A stretch of DNA of 64,000 bases from Pyrocephalus nanus. Lineage: Eukaryota; Chordata; Aves; Passeriformes; Tyrannidae. Every line of letters begins with the position of its first letter. Within the stretch, counting starts at the first letter, position 1. Position numbers and translations under genes: made by a program. Below the pieces are notes generated by a model. The model saw only the letters and a program-made list of their open reading frames with translations. It made no database searches and had not been told where the DNA came from. Shown piece by piece: positions 33,564 to 45,400 of this stretch. Location: the NCBI GenBank assembly GCA_038380795.1, contig CM076279.1:3425001-3489000 (forward strand), given 5' to 3'.

Positions 33564-35586
33564 AAATATCCTATCTATTAAAAAATAAAGCCCAGCAGTA
33601 GCAGCAATCTTGCAGGCAGCACAATTTATACAGTGACCCAAAAGCAGGGGCTGTCAATGAATGCTCTCACATTTGCAATACATCACAGTGCTTGCCCTCC
33701 AAGGTGAGCAGCGTGTCCCAAAATCTCAGCAAAATTGATAGTTCTCTGAAAAGCAGCATGAAACTAAGTGTGCTTCATGACCTCTAAAAACCCCTTTTAA
33801 TGAAAGCATTAAATGTTCATAAAACTACTGAACAATGAAATACTGTATTTAATCCAAAAGGTTTGGGTTTTTTTTTTTAATATTGGCATTGCAATTAATG
33901 TCTGCCACACTCGTTATCCATTAGAAAGAGATCGTTAGCAAGAGTTCTGTGTTTAACATAACACTAAATACTTCTGTCAAATTATATCAGAATTATTGAA
34001 TGCTGGTTCAGGGAGCACTACGAGACCTCCGAAACGAATAATCATCACATGTTAGGAAAAATCTAGAATAACCTAGAAATATGTGAAGTATGTGAAAAGT
34101 AGCTTTATATTTTGTTTTTCTGTTCAGTTCAGCAGTGGCCAGGTAATGTTGCAATATTTGCAAACCATCAGCCATTTGCTTTATATCCTTGGTTTGAGAA
34201 GAAGGATAATGACCTGGCTATGTGAATTTGTAACAGATTGGAATTTAATAGTATGACCTTCAATTACAAAGGCTGATTTTTCTTCTCTGGTTTTTTTTTT
34301 TTTTTTCAGTGCAGGAATCAGGACACCTGGAATGTCTTTGAGGTGTGTGTGAATTTACATAACCACTACAAAGTAATTTTTAACTGTTTCAGTGCAACAT
34401 AAAGGCATAAAATCAGTAGATTTGTCGTGCCTGTGTTTTGTAGTAAATGAAGTGTCCAACACGTGCTGGTTTTGTTTTAAACAGGTGATGGCAAAGGCAA
34501 CAGACACAGCCCTGGGTGAGGAAGGGATCCCAGGTCCTGATCCCAGGACTCTTTTGCTTCCCAGACACTGGCACCACAACAGGAAGCTTTAGAAACTTCC
34601 ACCTGGAAGCACCTGGCACTTCTGGGGAAAAGAGAGGTGAATCCACACGTACCCACTGTGGGGAGGTGTCCCATTGTGTGGAAGGAAAGCTTCGAGAACC
34701 ACAACCCACTTCCAAGGCCTTCAGTGGGAAAAAACCAGTTCCTCACCCCAGGTTTGAGTGAACAGGGCCCAGCTCTGAGCTCTGCCAGGGTGGGATAACC
34801 CCAGATGTGTCACAGCTCAGCTCTGTGTCACTCAGGAAACCTCCTGGGCTGCGTGGAAGCCACACCACGAGCTGTGTGAAGCACAGGTCATCATCTCATC
34901 CCACGTTTGGATCCTGCTCCGTGGGCTGGATCCCAATCTCTGACTGCCCATGTGATGATACCTCAGAGGTGACCTCAGCAGGAAGGTGGCAGAGCAGTGA
35001 CACGTCTGAAGGAGCACAGGTATTAGTGGGGTTGTTAGTGAGGAAAGGTGTGAGGTGTGTTAGCTCAAATTCCTAAGGGAACCTTTACTGTGCCAACCTT
35101 CCCAGCTTTTCCAGGAGTTTTTCCCACCCTTGAGGCCCCTCTGGCCCCGCAGAAAGCTGTCCACGACTCCTCTGCAGCTGGAGCTCCCCTCATGGGAAGT
35201 GTGTTGCAGTGCTGGGAAAACTCTGGAAAGAGTCACCTTTCCTGCAGGGTGGGAGTTAAATTAGGGCACATGGATACGAGGCATTTTTGTACTTTTTGTT
35301 ATTATTCTGAGAACGGCAGTTCACAGAACAGGGCTGCTGATTTCTACACAGCGCAGATAAGGACTAAATTGGTCCAAAGTTTAACAGTTTTCTGGGCTGG
35401 CCTGTCACACCCTGCCCATGTGGAATAGTGCCCTGGACCACGGCACCCCTGAGTGTGACCATGGCTTTGAATTCTCCCCCCGTGCCTGCACCCTTGATTC
35501 TCCTTGTCCCAACTCCCCACACAACTTCAGGGTCATATTCCTCTCTGTCCCCTCCTCTCTGTCCCCTCCTCTCCACCACGGCCCTT

Positions 35587-35975
35587 CCCTCCACCCTTGC
35601 TGAGCCCCAGGTCCTCCAGGACATGGCCATTCTCCCCATTCCTCCCAACCTCCAATTCATGGCCATTCTCCCCATCCCTCCCAACCTCCAATTCATGGCC
35701 ATTCTCCCCATCCCTCCCAACCTCCAATTCATGGCCATTCTCCCCATCCCTCCCAACCTCCAATTCATGGCCATTCCCCCCATCCTTCCCAACCTCCAAT
35801 TCATGGCCATTCCCCCCACCCTTCCCAACCTCCAATTCACGGTCATTCCCCCCATCCCTCCAGACCCCCAGGACTTGGCCTTTGCCCCAGTCCTTCCCAA
35901 CCTCCAGCTCCCCTCCAAATCACGGCCATTCCCTCCACCTTTCCCGACCCCCAGCCCCCGGCCATCCCCCCGATG
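35587..35975. repeat. 36-bp tandem array upstream of SMURF2
   Basis: Six well-conserved units start at 35623, 35659, 35695, 35731, 35767 and 35803. Each begins ATGGCCATTC and contains CTCCCAACCTCCAATTC. A diverged seventh starts at 35839 (ACGGTCATTC), and degenerate copies run to about 35975 and slightly left of 35623. Because 36 is divisible by three, several frames stay open across it. The plus strand is C-rich and the minus strand G-rich (GGGAGGGATGGGG). Confidence 0.92.
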
Positions 35976-36251
35976 CCGCCCGCCCCCATCCCTGCCCGGG
36001 ATCGCCCCGGCCCCGCCGCCACCTGACGCGGTTCCCCGTCCGTCCCGCCGGGCCGGCCCGAGGCGGGGCGGGGGGCGGGCAAGGCGTCCCCGGGGCCGGA
36101 GGGAGGGCCGGGATCGGCGCCGATCCCATCCCGCCCGTGCGGCCCCGTCCCGGCTTTGTCGCGCTCGGGGGCGGGGAAGCGCCGGGAAGCGCAGGGGAGC
36201 GGAGGGAAGCGGGGAAGGCTCCGCTCCTCCTCCGCGGCCCCGGCCCCGCTC

Positions 36252-36326
36252 ATGGCGACGCTGGGCACATCCGGGCCTCTCCTCATCCTCCTCCTCCTCC
36301 TCCTCCGGCGGCCGCCGCTGCCCTGA
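36252..36326 (+). CDS. Upstream ORF in probable SMURF2 leader (24 codons)
   Basis: ATG at 36252 opens a 24-codon frame ending TGA at 36324-36326, 75 nt before the SMURF2 ATG. The peptide is MATLGTSGPL followed by a run of leucines from a CTC/TCC repeat, then RRPPLP. The start has G at +4 but C at -3. Whether it is transcribed depends on the true start site; the leucine run reflects a trinucleotide repeat. Confidence 0.35.
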   Translation: MATLGTSGPLLILLLLLLRRPPLP

Positions 36327-36401
36327 GCGCCCGGCCCGGCTCCATTCGCGCCTCCCCCGAGCCCTTGGCGGAGCAGCGGCGGGGGAGCCCCGGCCGGGGC
36401 C

Positions 36402-36453
36402 ATGTCCAACCCGGGGGCCCGGCGGAACGGGCCCGTCAAGCTGCGGCTGACAG
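36402..36453 (+). CDS. SMURF2: SMURF2 coding exon 1, residues 1-17
   Basis: ATG in good context (GGGGCCATGT), 17 codons plus one base, donor GTGAGG at 36454. Too short to stand out as an ORF; identified by the conserved N-terminus and by phase with exon 2. Confidence 0.95.
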
Positions 36454-39400
36454 GTGAGGCCGGCCCGGGGCCGGGGCTGGGGCCGGGGCGGCAGCGGCGG
36501 CTCCGGGTGGCGTTGAGGTTGAACCTGGGGCCGGAGCGGCCCCCGGGCCTCGGGGGGAAGGGGAGGGAAGGGCAGGGCGAGGCTCCCTCGCTCGGCCCGG
36601 GCTCGGCGTGTCCGGGCTCCGCCGCCCGGCCGGGCCCGGCCCCGCCGCCGCCTGGGTGAACTTGGGGCACCGCACCCCGACTCGGGGGTCATTCTGCCCC
36701 CTGTGCGCGGCGTGGACTGAGGAGAAAACTGTCACGCTCTTTGTTTTGGGGTCTTTGTTTGTTTGTTTGTTGTTGTTGTTGTGCTGTTGGGGGATTTTTA
36801 ACCGATTTGCCGGGCTGAGCTCGCCGGGCACTGAGGAGGCTCCCCGGGGCAGCGGGCACGGCCCCGGCCCTGCCGGAGCTGGGGGGGTTTGGACAAGGCA
36901 CATGGAGGGGGTTTGGGGTGTCCTGGGCAGGGCCAGGACTTGGGGTGGGTGATCCTGGTGGGTCCCTTCCAGCTCAGCGTGTCCCCTGGTCCTGGGGTGC
37001 TTGGCGGTGCCTCTTCCACAAGACCACTTGACCCCTGAGATTTCAAAATACCATAAAAACGGTTCACCTGCGTGCTGGGGAGGAAAACAATCTGCTTTTA
37101 AATGCTTAAAACTGCGTCCTTTCCAGCATAAGAACCCGGGGAAATGGGTTTAGAGGAAAAAAAAATTTTGGAAGTCCTACTAGAGCTTTCAGTATTACAA
37201 ATACAGGACACCCTGAACTAGCTCTTTTCTTTAAAGTATTGAAGTTCTTCAGCAGATAAGGGATATTTTGTGTTCTGAAGCATCAGTACGTGAAGGTAAG
37301 GAATTAGGAAATAATAGATAACACTGTAAATACTCATCTCTACTTATAGGGCATTTAACCAGCTTGCAAAGCAAATGTTTTTAGATATACTAGAAGAGTT
37401 GATACATTTACTTTAGGTGCATGAGAAATATCTCCAGTTTAATGCCTAATAAAGAGAGGTGTTTTCATATGGATTTTTCCAAGTGTGTTGTTTTTACAGG
37501 GAAAGTAAAATGTGTCTGCTTATGCTTTACTTTGGAAATACTTGGACTAGATCTGTAGTCCAGTTTTCAGAGAGATTTGTGAGTGTCTATATATTACAGT
37601 GGGAAATAAAACTCTTCAAATGAGCTGCTGCATGAACAGTGGTGCCTTGTTTTTACAGAGTGTTTTGTAGCCTTCTCCTCAGGTTATTGCTGTATCGATG
37701 CAGTGCTTTAATACTTTTCTTCCCTGGGCAGTGAGCGCTCAGACTTGCTTATCTTTGGAACATTAAAAAATGGTCTGTAGCCTTATTTATTTAAGAGCGT
37801 GGAGAGCACTGTCCGGGGAGTTGTCTTTCTCACCTCTGTGTTTTGGGTTCAAATTTGTTTCATATTTTATTTTTATTGAGGATTAAGCGTGTAATGAAAT
37901 GGTGCCTGTGACAATATCAGGGTGCTGTGGGGGGTGTGATTGTAGCAGAACTCATTTTTACACGCTGAGTTTCACTCTGTGGTCGGGCCCCAGACCAGGC
38001 AGGTACAATCCTAAGGAGCAGTTTTGAGGGTTTTTTGTCATCCTGAGCTCAGGGTGAAGGTAAAATGGTCTTTTTAGGGGCTGTTCCAGGCTCAGCAGCT
38101 CCTGCAGTCGCTGAGGACCAGTTCTGTTATTGGAACTTTATAGGAAACATCGGCCTGTTTCTAGAGCTGAACAGCTCGAGGTGTTTTCTGCTGTAGGTAA
38201 TTGTGAGTTGTTTCACATAAGGTCATTTGTTGTAAGGAAGCTATACATGTTTAAGGAAAACACTGAATCTTATTAATTCAGCTGACATGTTGTCGCTTCT
38301 TGCCTAGGAGTAGTTTTAAGTGTGCTGTGTGGTTTTGATTACCCTTTTTGATTGGAAAAGCAGTTTGAGGGCTCTTGAATTCTGAAACTGTTTGGAATTA
38401 GAAGAATCTGTATATCCAGTGTTTTTAAAAGTTTATTCTCAAACTGACAAATGCTATTTAATCTTAATTTTCTTTGGCTCTGTGAAACCAGCAGTCTTCT
38501 GTTTTGGCTTGAATGTTTGTAGGATTAATTCTGCAATCATTGTTTTAATGCTTATCTTTTCTGTTCATTATCTCTAAATTAGATGGTATAGATTAAAAAG
38601 TGGATTTCAAGAACTGGATTCAATTAGCACTTTTTCAGGACATAAACATTAAAGGTTTAGATGGAAAACATTGTTTTGACTGACTGGATAAATGACAGGG
38701 TAATGTTTGATGTGAGTCCAAGAACTGATCTGGAGCTGGTGCCCAACTTCTCAGTCCATCTTGAGGAGCCAAATAAAATATTTAACCTAGGCCTCATTTT
38801 GCAAAAAAAAAGGTTGATTCTTTGTTGGGACCTTAAGAAAGTTCTGAGAAATGTTTGGCATACCTTTACACTAAGTGTTTAACAGTTTATTTAGGTCTGG
38901 GTTCCATAACAGACACAAACCACAGCGGTGGCACACTTGGAGTAGGTTTTTATTTAGTTTGCGGTGCATCTGTGTTAGACATTCCTTAGAAAAGGTTCTT
39001 CTTCTGCTCTGAGGGTCAGTTGTCTGCTGCAAATGTCACCTGGCTCTTTGGTGAGCTGGAAAAATCGCTGGATAATCTTAAAATCCCAATATTACGGTTT
39101 CTGATGATCATTCTGGCAGGAGGTGTCAATCCTTGTTTCTGATTGAAATGTAGGCAATGTAATTTAAATTAGCTGAGGCCTAGAATTGCACCAGTCTTCT
39201 GCAGACTTTGCCTTAGCAGCTTGTAATAACAATATCCAGGGAAGCTCTGGGGTAAGGAAAATTCATCAGCTCACATATTTACCCCCATTTGCTCTAGTCC
39301 TGAGTACATCTGAATCCTCCAAAAGCTGCCAGTGCAGTCACCTCCTTCCGTTCTTACTTGGGATTTTTCTCAGTGTTGTGTTGAATTTGTGGATTTGTCA

Positions 39401-42400
39401 ATACCCTGCCAGACAGAACCTGCCATTATTTCTTCCACGTTTCCTCTCAGAATGTTGCATTGTGCTGATCTCATATTCTTCAAAAAATTAAGGAGTATTG
39501 CTTTCAGAGAATAGTTTATGTCCTAATTTGTGAATTATCTTGTGATAAAATAGCTACATTTCACTGCTGTCACTCAGGAGATCAGTGGCAGGTGTCTGAA
39601 TGAAGCCCATGAAGTTCTTTTATCGAGGAGATGCTTTTTAAAATCAGTTTGAAGGCTGCAAAAGTGTGAGTGCTCCAACAGACAGAGCTGGTTAGTGCAG
39701 GTTATTTAGATCCTGTGTTCCAGCAGTGTTTGTGTGAGAATAGTTAGCAAGGAAAGATACACTGGGCTGGAAAAAGTGGTAACAAATATCCCAGGGATTA
39801 AACTGGAAGGAGCTGGAAGAGTTTTGCTGGTGCAGAATGAGAGGTAGGACCGAAGTGGTGCTACCTTTGTTTTTCCTCCTCCTTTCTGCGGGGTTTGCTG
39901 GTCAGGGAAATGAAAGCATTGGGTGTTGTGGTGTAGAAAATGGATCAGCATCTCCCCTTGCTGCTTTGCTGTCCCTTCAGCCCTCCCACTGCAAAGGTGG
40001 GATTTTCCAGTCAAGTTACAGTGTTGAAGGAAGAAAGTGCTGCTGTTCTCTCAGTCCACAGAAACTCTTGTTGTGATGCAAATAATACTTCTTGAGAAAC
40101 ATACCTGTTATTTGGAAAAAGCCAGAATATTCTTGAGTTTTGCAAGACTGTGGAATCCTCAAACCTGGTTGTTTGTTTTTTTTTTTTTTTTTTTTTGCAG
40201 TGGATGAATCTTAACTGCTAAATTAATACAATTGAAGACAGCAGTTAACCTGAATCCTAAATTGTCAGCAGTGGTGTTGGAAGCAGGACTGAAGTTCATG
40301 GGTAGCAGAGCCTCATTGTAGGAACAGCATTCTGATTGACTGATTGACTGATAAAGTAGATCCCTATATTTTTAAGGAGCAAGGCAGTGTTTTTGTAGCT
40401 GACTGAAATCTTAGTGCCATTTTAGGTCAGTTTAAAATCTGAGTGCTGTTTCTTCTTCCTCTCTGTAGTCCCTGGCTGCACTTTCTGGGCCCTCCCTTGT
40501 GTTGACTCCAGCAACTCTGGGATGAGCTGAAAGCTAATCCTACCAGGAATAAAAATGGTTTCTTGTCCTGGAGAAGAGGGATGCAGACGAGAAGCTGAAA
40601 AGAGGGCAGGGCTGCCTCTTTGACCAGCAGCCTGTACTTAGATAGGCTTTGGTCAACAATAAAACAATGGGGTTCCTTCATGTAGGGGATATTTGACTTA
40701 AGTACTGCTTTTCAGTGAGCCGTGTGTCATTAAGAAGTCCCAATCAATAAATTACATAGGAGGTGGATTAAACTGGTGCAGTCATAACAGAGTCAACAGA
40801 CGTGTCTGATCAGAGGGGCAGGCATTGATTGATGGCTGCTTGGCCCTCAATATTTTCATCAGAGTATGCAGTGTGTGTGTAAATATCTGCTTTTTATGTA
40901 CACAGTGTATGGTTATAGATATTTATATACGTATAAATCAGTTGTGGAGCATACAGATGCCAGAGAATTGTAATAAACAACGGAGCAGCTGCGTGGAGCA
41001 CTTTCAGCTGTTTGTTTCTATGAAATCAGCTTATATGACAAAGTTTTATTCATCTGGGTGTGAAATCAGGTATGTGTGTTCAAGGGTACATTATGGGGTA
41101 TCATGGCAAGGGAAACGAAGATCAGAAAGGATTTGGGAGAGGGAATCATAGTAGGAAAACAGTTCTGGGGGGGGCTTCAATGAAAAGATTCAAATTCAGT
41201 GTAAAAAATATCCACTTTTAGCTGTACAATCAGGAGAGCATCACACAGGAGACAGTGGAGGTTTTACATGTGTAGGTAGCATATGGGGCATATGTAGGAG
41301 ACATATGGGAAATCTACAGGCAGTCCTAATGGTAATGGTTAAAAAAATAAAGCTCTTGGGGGGAAAAAAAAATAAGAGAAATCCCAGGGGAGGAAAAATA
41401 GCGAGTGGTGTTTGGAGTTGTGCTTCTCAGTGGCGTTTAAAGAGTTTAAGCTGCCCTGGAAGGTCTGTCTGAGAAACTCAGCTAGTGGGGACAGACTATT
41501 TTCTGTTCTCTTGGTTAATCACACTGAAAAATCTGATCAGGCCCCAGATGAAGACATTTTGCCTTTATGCCCATAAGGTGGATGGGTTGATGCCTGACAG
41601 GAGACAGCTTTTCATGTTTTCTTCTGGTTTGTCCCATGGCCTTTGAAGTGTCCCCTTGCTTTGCCATATCACTTAAAAACGACATCTGACCCCCGGGCCA
41701 GACTTTCCTTGCAGTGCTTGGAAAGGTGGGTGATTTCTTTGGGTGTTTTGTCTCCTCCCAGCAGTGCCATGCCCTGGATTCTGACTCTGCTGAGTGGCAC
41801 GAGTGGGTTAAGACACAGTGAGTGCCCAGCTGTTCCCTGCAGGTTTGATGTGCAGAAGGTAAATGCCCGTGGCACGTGCAGTGTGTGACATCATTCTGGT
41901 GGCTCCTCAGAGGTGGGAAAGATTCATCTCAGTGATGTCAGACAACGCTTATAAAAGCAGCTCCTGTGTGTGTGTCTGCCATTAGCAAAGCACGTTCCTG
42001 GTTGGGAAAGAGGATCAGAATCCCCAGGGATATTTGCCAATAACATATTCAGGGAAGCAGAACTGTTGACTTTTTCTTGCTGCTTAATCTTTAAATGCTT
42101 TCAATGAAAGCAGAGATAAGATTGCTTGTAACTTTAGGGAAATCTTCACTGGTAGGTAACAGAGCTCAGGACGAAACTGGCTCAGCATTATCCTCGGAGT
42201 TAAAGGGGGTGGCTGAGACAGGATGGAGAATAGACATGCTCAAGATCATCAAAAGGATAAACCAAGTCAAGCTGGGATTTAGAGCCACTACCTTTTGACT
42301 TTCTGCCCATGGGCCTTGTTTCCCTTGAGTTTAAATCCACGGAAAACGTGGATCTGTTTTGGGCTGTCTGAGAGTGTTTAGGGTGATTTGGGTTCAGTTC

Positions 42401-45400
42401 TCTCCCGTGTGCCAGATTTGCACTGTCAGCTGTGCCTCAGCATCCTGCAGACTCTTGGCCATCACCTTTCTTCTGCCTCCAAATGCTGTTGTTGCTGTCG
42501 CTGGGGCAGAGCAGGACTGATGCCCCCCCAAATGAGGATAAAGTGTTGCTTAGGTGAAGTGTTACATTGTCCAAATTCTCAAAGTGAGAGAGAGAGCAGC
42601 AGTCAGTGAGTTTCTGTGGCTGTATCCTGGTGGTAATTTTCTGGGATGAGCCTTGGCCAGCACACATTTAACCCAACTTCCAGGGCTTGTTTTCTTGCAG
42701 GAAGGGAGGATGATGCAGCCATGGCATTGTCAGAGTAACGGGTTCAGTGGGTCCTTTCTGGAACAAACCCATTTGAGTTGTTTCAAATATGCAGAGAATG
42801 TCCAGACTATGTAATTTCCAGGTCACAGCAAAACTGTGCCCCCAGATTCTGCCATTCAGGCTTCAATTAGTGTGTGTGTGATGCCATCTTGCCACAAACA
42901 CTGGAGTGACAATGCCATGAGAAAGCTTTCCAACCCACAGCACCGTTTTAGGGATGGACACGTCCCTGCTGCTCCATCCTGTGCTCTCCCATGGGGTGGG
43001 CTGAGGGGATAAATCCAAGCTAAAAATCCACCTCTTCCTCTCCTCCCCTTTTTTCAGGGCCCTTGGCTGATCACCTGGAATGGTTTGAAACAAGTGACAG
43101 ACACTCCTGTTCTTTCTGCCTTGACCCAGATTTTAATATTGCCAGTGGAGTTAAACGGAGTCATAACTAATTATATCTGTCAGGATGCTTCTTTTTAACA
43201 TGCTTAACCATTTGATTTGGAGTTTATATATAGATAGGACATAAATTCAATTAGGGATGCAGCTGAACTTGACTGAGGATGGGAATGTGCTCTGGTGATA
43301 TCAGGGGCATTTGCTGAAAACTTGAGCCAATTTGGGGATTTCTTTCTAATGCAGATAAATGCCAGGCTGTGCACTTGTGAAATTCCATGTGGCAGAACTG
43401 CTCTGTGTGTATCACAGGACATGAGGAAGGTAGATGGAGTGTACTTAGTAATTTGCTGTTTCATTTTAGTGAAATGCAATCTACCAGCTGCAGGTATTTT
43501 TCGTGAAAAACATGTAAATGTACTAACATTAATCCACTTTTATTACTGATGGGGGAGGAAAGATGTATCTGGGTTAGAGTACTTATGGACATGGCTAGTT
43601 AAAAAAAAAATTAAAATAAAAATGAAAAGGAACGAAACATATCTGAATAAAATTCATAGAATTACATTCGTCCTTAACTGTCTGGGATTAGAAACTCATG
43701 GCATTAATTGTACCAAGCATTTAGGTGTCCTTTTGGCAAAGAGTTCTTCAGTTCAACTCCTAACAGCAAATGTTCACTCTATATTGTTCTGAAATTATTA
43801 ATTTATTATAAGTACAATTATTTATTTTCAGAGAAAAAGCTCTCACTGTGTTCCCTGATGGATTTATCACAATAATGGTTTACAGCTCTGTATAGAAGGC
43901 TGTGTGCAGGACTAAATGAGTAATAGGATTGTGTTTAAGTGTAATCATACTAAGGGGTCCTCTTTTTCTGGTTAGCAGCAGAATGAGTACTTCTGTCTGA
44001 ATTTATAAAAGATGGGATCAGATGTGATGTAAGAAACTTTCTAGGGTGGAGCTTCTTGGTACTGGGTATCAGCTTTTTGTTTCAAAGCCAAAGGGTTTAA
44101 ATCTTTGTGCTGGTGCTGAAGAGGGGGCTGAGGAGGGCGAGACTTCCCCTGGAGTTGTGCTGTCCTGTGACACTGTGGCCCTTTGGTGAACACCTTTCCT
44201 ATTTGGGATTTCTACTTCAGAGCTGTGTTGAGAGATGATTTAAAATGCTGTTGGCTTCTGCCTTCTCCTGCAGCAGGAAAAGAGAAGGCCTGCAAGGAAA
44301 AAGTGACTGGGAGTTCTTCTCAGGAGTACGTGCGTGGTGCCTGGCCTGTCATGAAATATTTGTGTGATTCTTCTCTCCCTCCCTTGAGCAGTTCCCACAG
44401 TTCAGGATGTTCCCTCAGCAGCTCTTACAGGGGGTGGTAAAAGGAGGTGAAAAGTTCTGCAGCCCCATCAACAAGGACAGACAGTAAAGCTCTTGGTTCC
44501 CCTCCCAACAGCAAGTTATTCTGCCTGGGAGTAGGACTATATATTTATATTTGTTCGTGTCTCACTCGCTGCCGAGGCCGGGAGATGATGATGATGATGA
44601 AGAGATTTCAGTTCATGGGTGAGATGTGAATGTGGCATTGTGAATTCGTGCCTCGGATTTCCTCATTACAATATTTATCATTTTTCCTGAAAGTTCCTTT
44701 CCTCTGGTGGATTGTTCATCCTGTAGAATAAGTCAGCTATTTCCTGTGCATCGGCGTAAATGTAACTTCATCTGCGCTGAGAGGGCTTTGGACCCACTCA
44801 AGAGCTTTATGTTTTTGAGAAGTTTATGGAAATTTAGGAACTTCAGTCTCCACACTCGAGCAGTTCTTCCCAGTGTGGTCCATGCCTGGAGATGCACTGG
44901 TCCTGCACCCCCTCATGTCACTGGTGGAGTGGCAGTGAATGCAGAGGACGATTGTCCCTGGTCCCCCTGACCCTTGGAGTGTCCCTGTGGCCCTTCAGCT
45001 CTGTGGGAGTGCTGGGTCCTGCACTTGCTCCCGCTTTGTGTCGTTTGAACACAGTTTTGAATTGCTTTGCCTGAACATCTTTGCCTTTTATTTGCCACCA
45101 GTGGAATTTATAAGTGTAGCTGAGCTGGGAACACCAGGCTGGAGCTCCCAGTGCCAGCTCTAGTTAGCACTTCCCATCCTAACACGCTGTTCCCTGCTTG
45201 AACAGCCTAGCACGGTTTTCATGCTGAGGAGCTAAATCAGACTGAATTTATTTTGGGAAGGTTCTGCTCAAATTCAACCAGTTTGAAGAAGAAGATTAAA
45301 AATACATTGGACATCTTTTAGAAACATTGGGTTCTTGTGAATGCTTTCTTGTGAATGCTTTCTTGTGAATGCTTTCTTGTGAATGCTTTCTTGTGAATGC

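Larger units (their letters stand above)
23800..35580. other. KPNA2-SMURF2 intergenic region, no gene recognised
   Basis: About 12 kb with stop codons in all frames. Open stretches up to 180 codons have no recognisable product or splice context. No tRNA or clear LINE was seen. Notable only are the CTCF-like site near 25.1 kb, an AT-rich inverted repeat near 33.5 kb and scattered homopolymers (for example T run at 34291-34308). Confidence 0.6.
35930..36700. promoter_or_regulatory. CpG island and probable promoter of SMURF2
   Basis: Extremely GC- and CpG-rich, with GC boxes (for example GGGGGCGGGGAA near 36166) and no TATA box. It covers the probable 5' UTR, the start codon and the beginning of intron 1. 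The transcription start cannot be placed from sequence. Confidence 0.8.

Noticed and set aside
35364..36692. 442-codon minus-strand ORF and 340/317-codon plus-strand ORFs over the SMURF2 promoter
   Set aside because: GC-rich CpG-island sequence and the 36-bp array keep frames open by composition. None is in frame with SMURF2 and none resembles a known protein.
40141..40200. Poly-T tract plus GCAG as a splice acceptor in SMURF2 intron 1
   Set aside because: Downstream sequence has early stops and no SMURF2 peptide; exon 1 joins in phase to 59989.
41947..41960. TATA-like CTTATAAAAGC in SMURF2 intron 1
   Set aside because: Isolated motif with no CpG island, exon or start evidence nearby.
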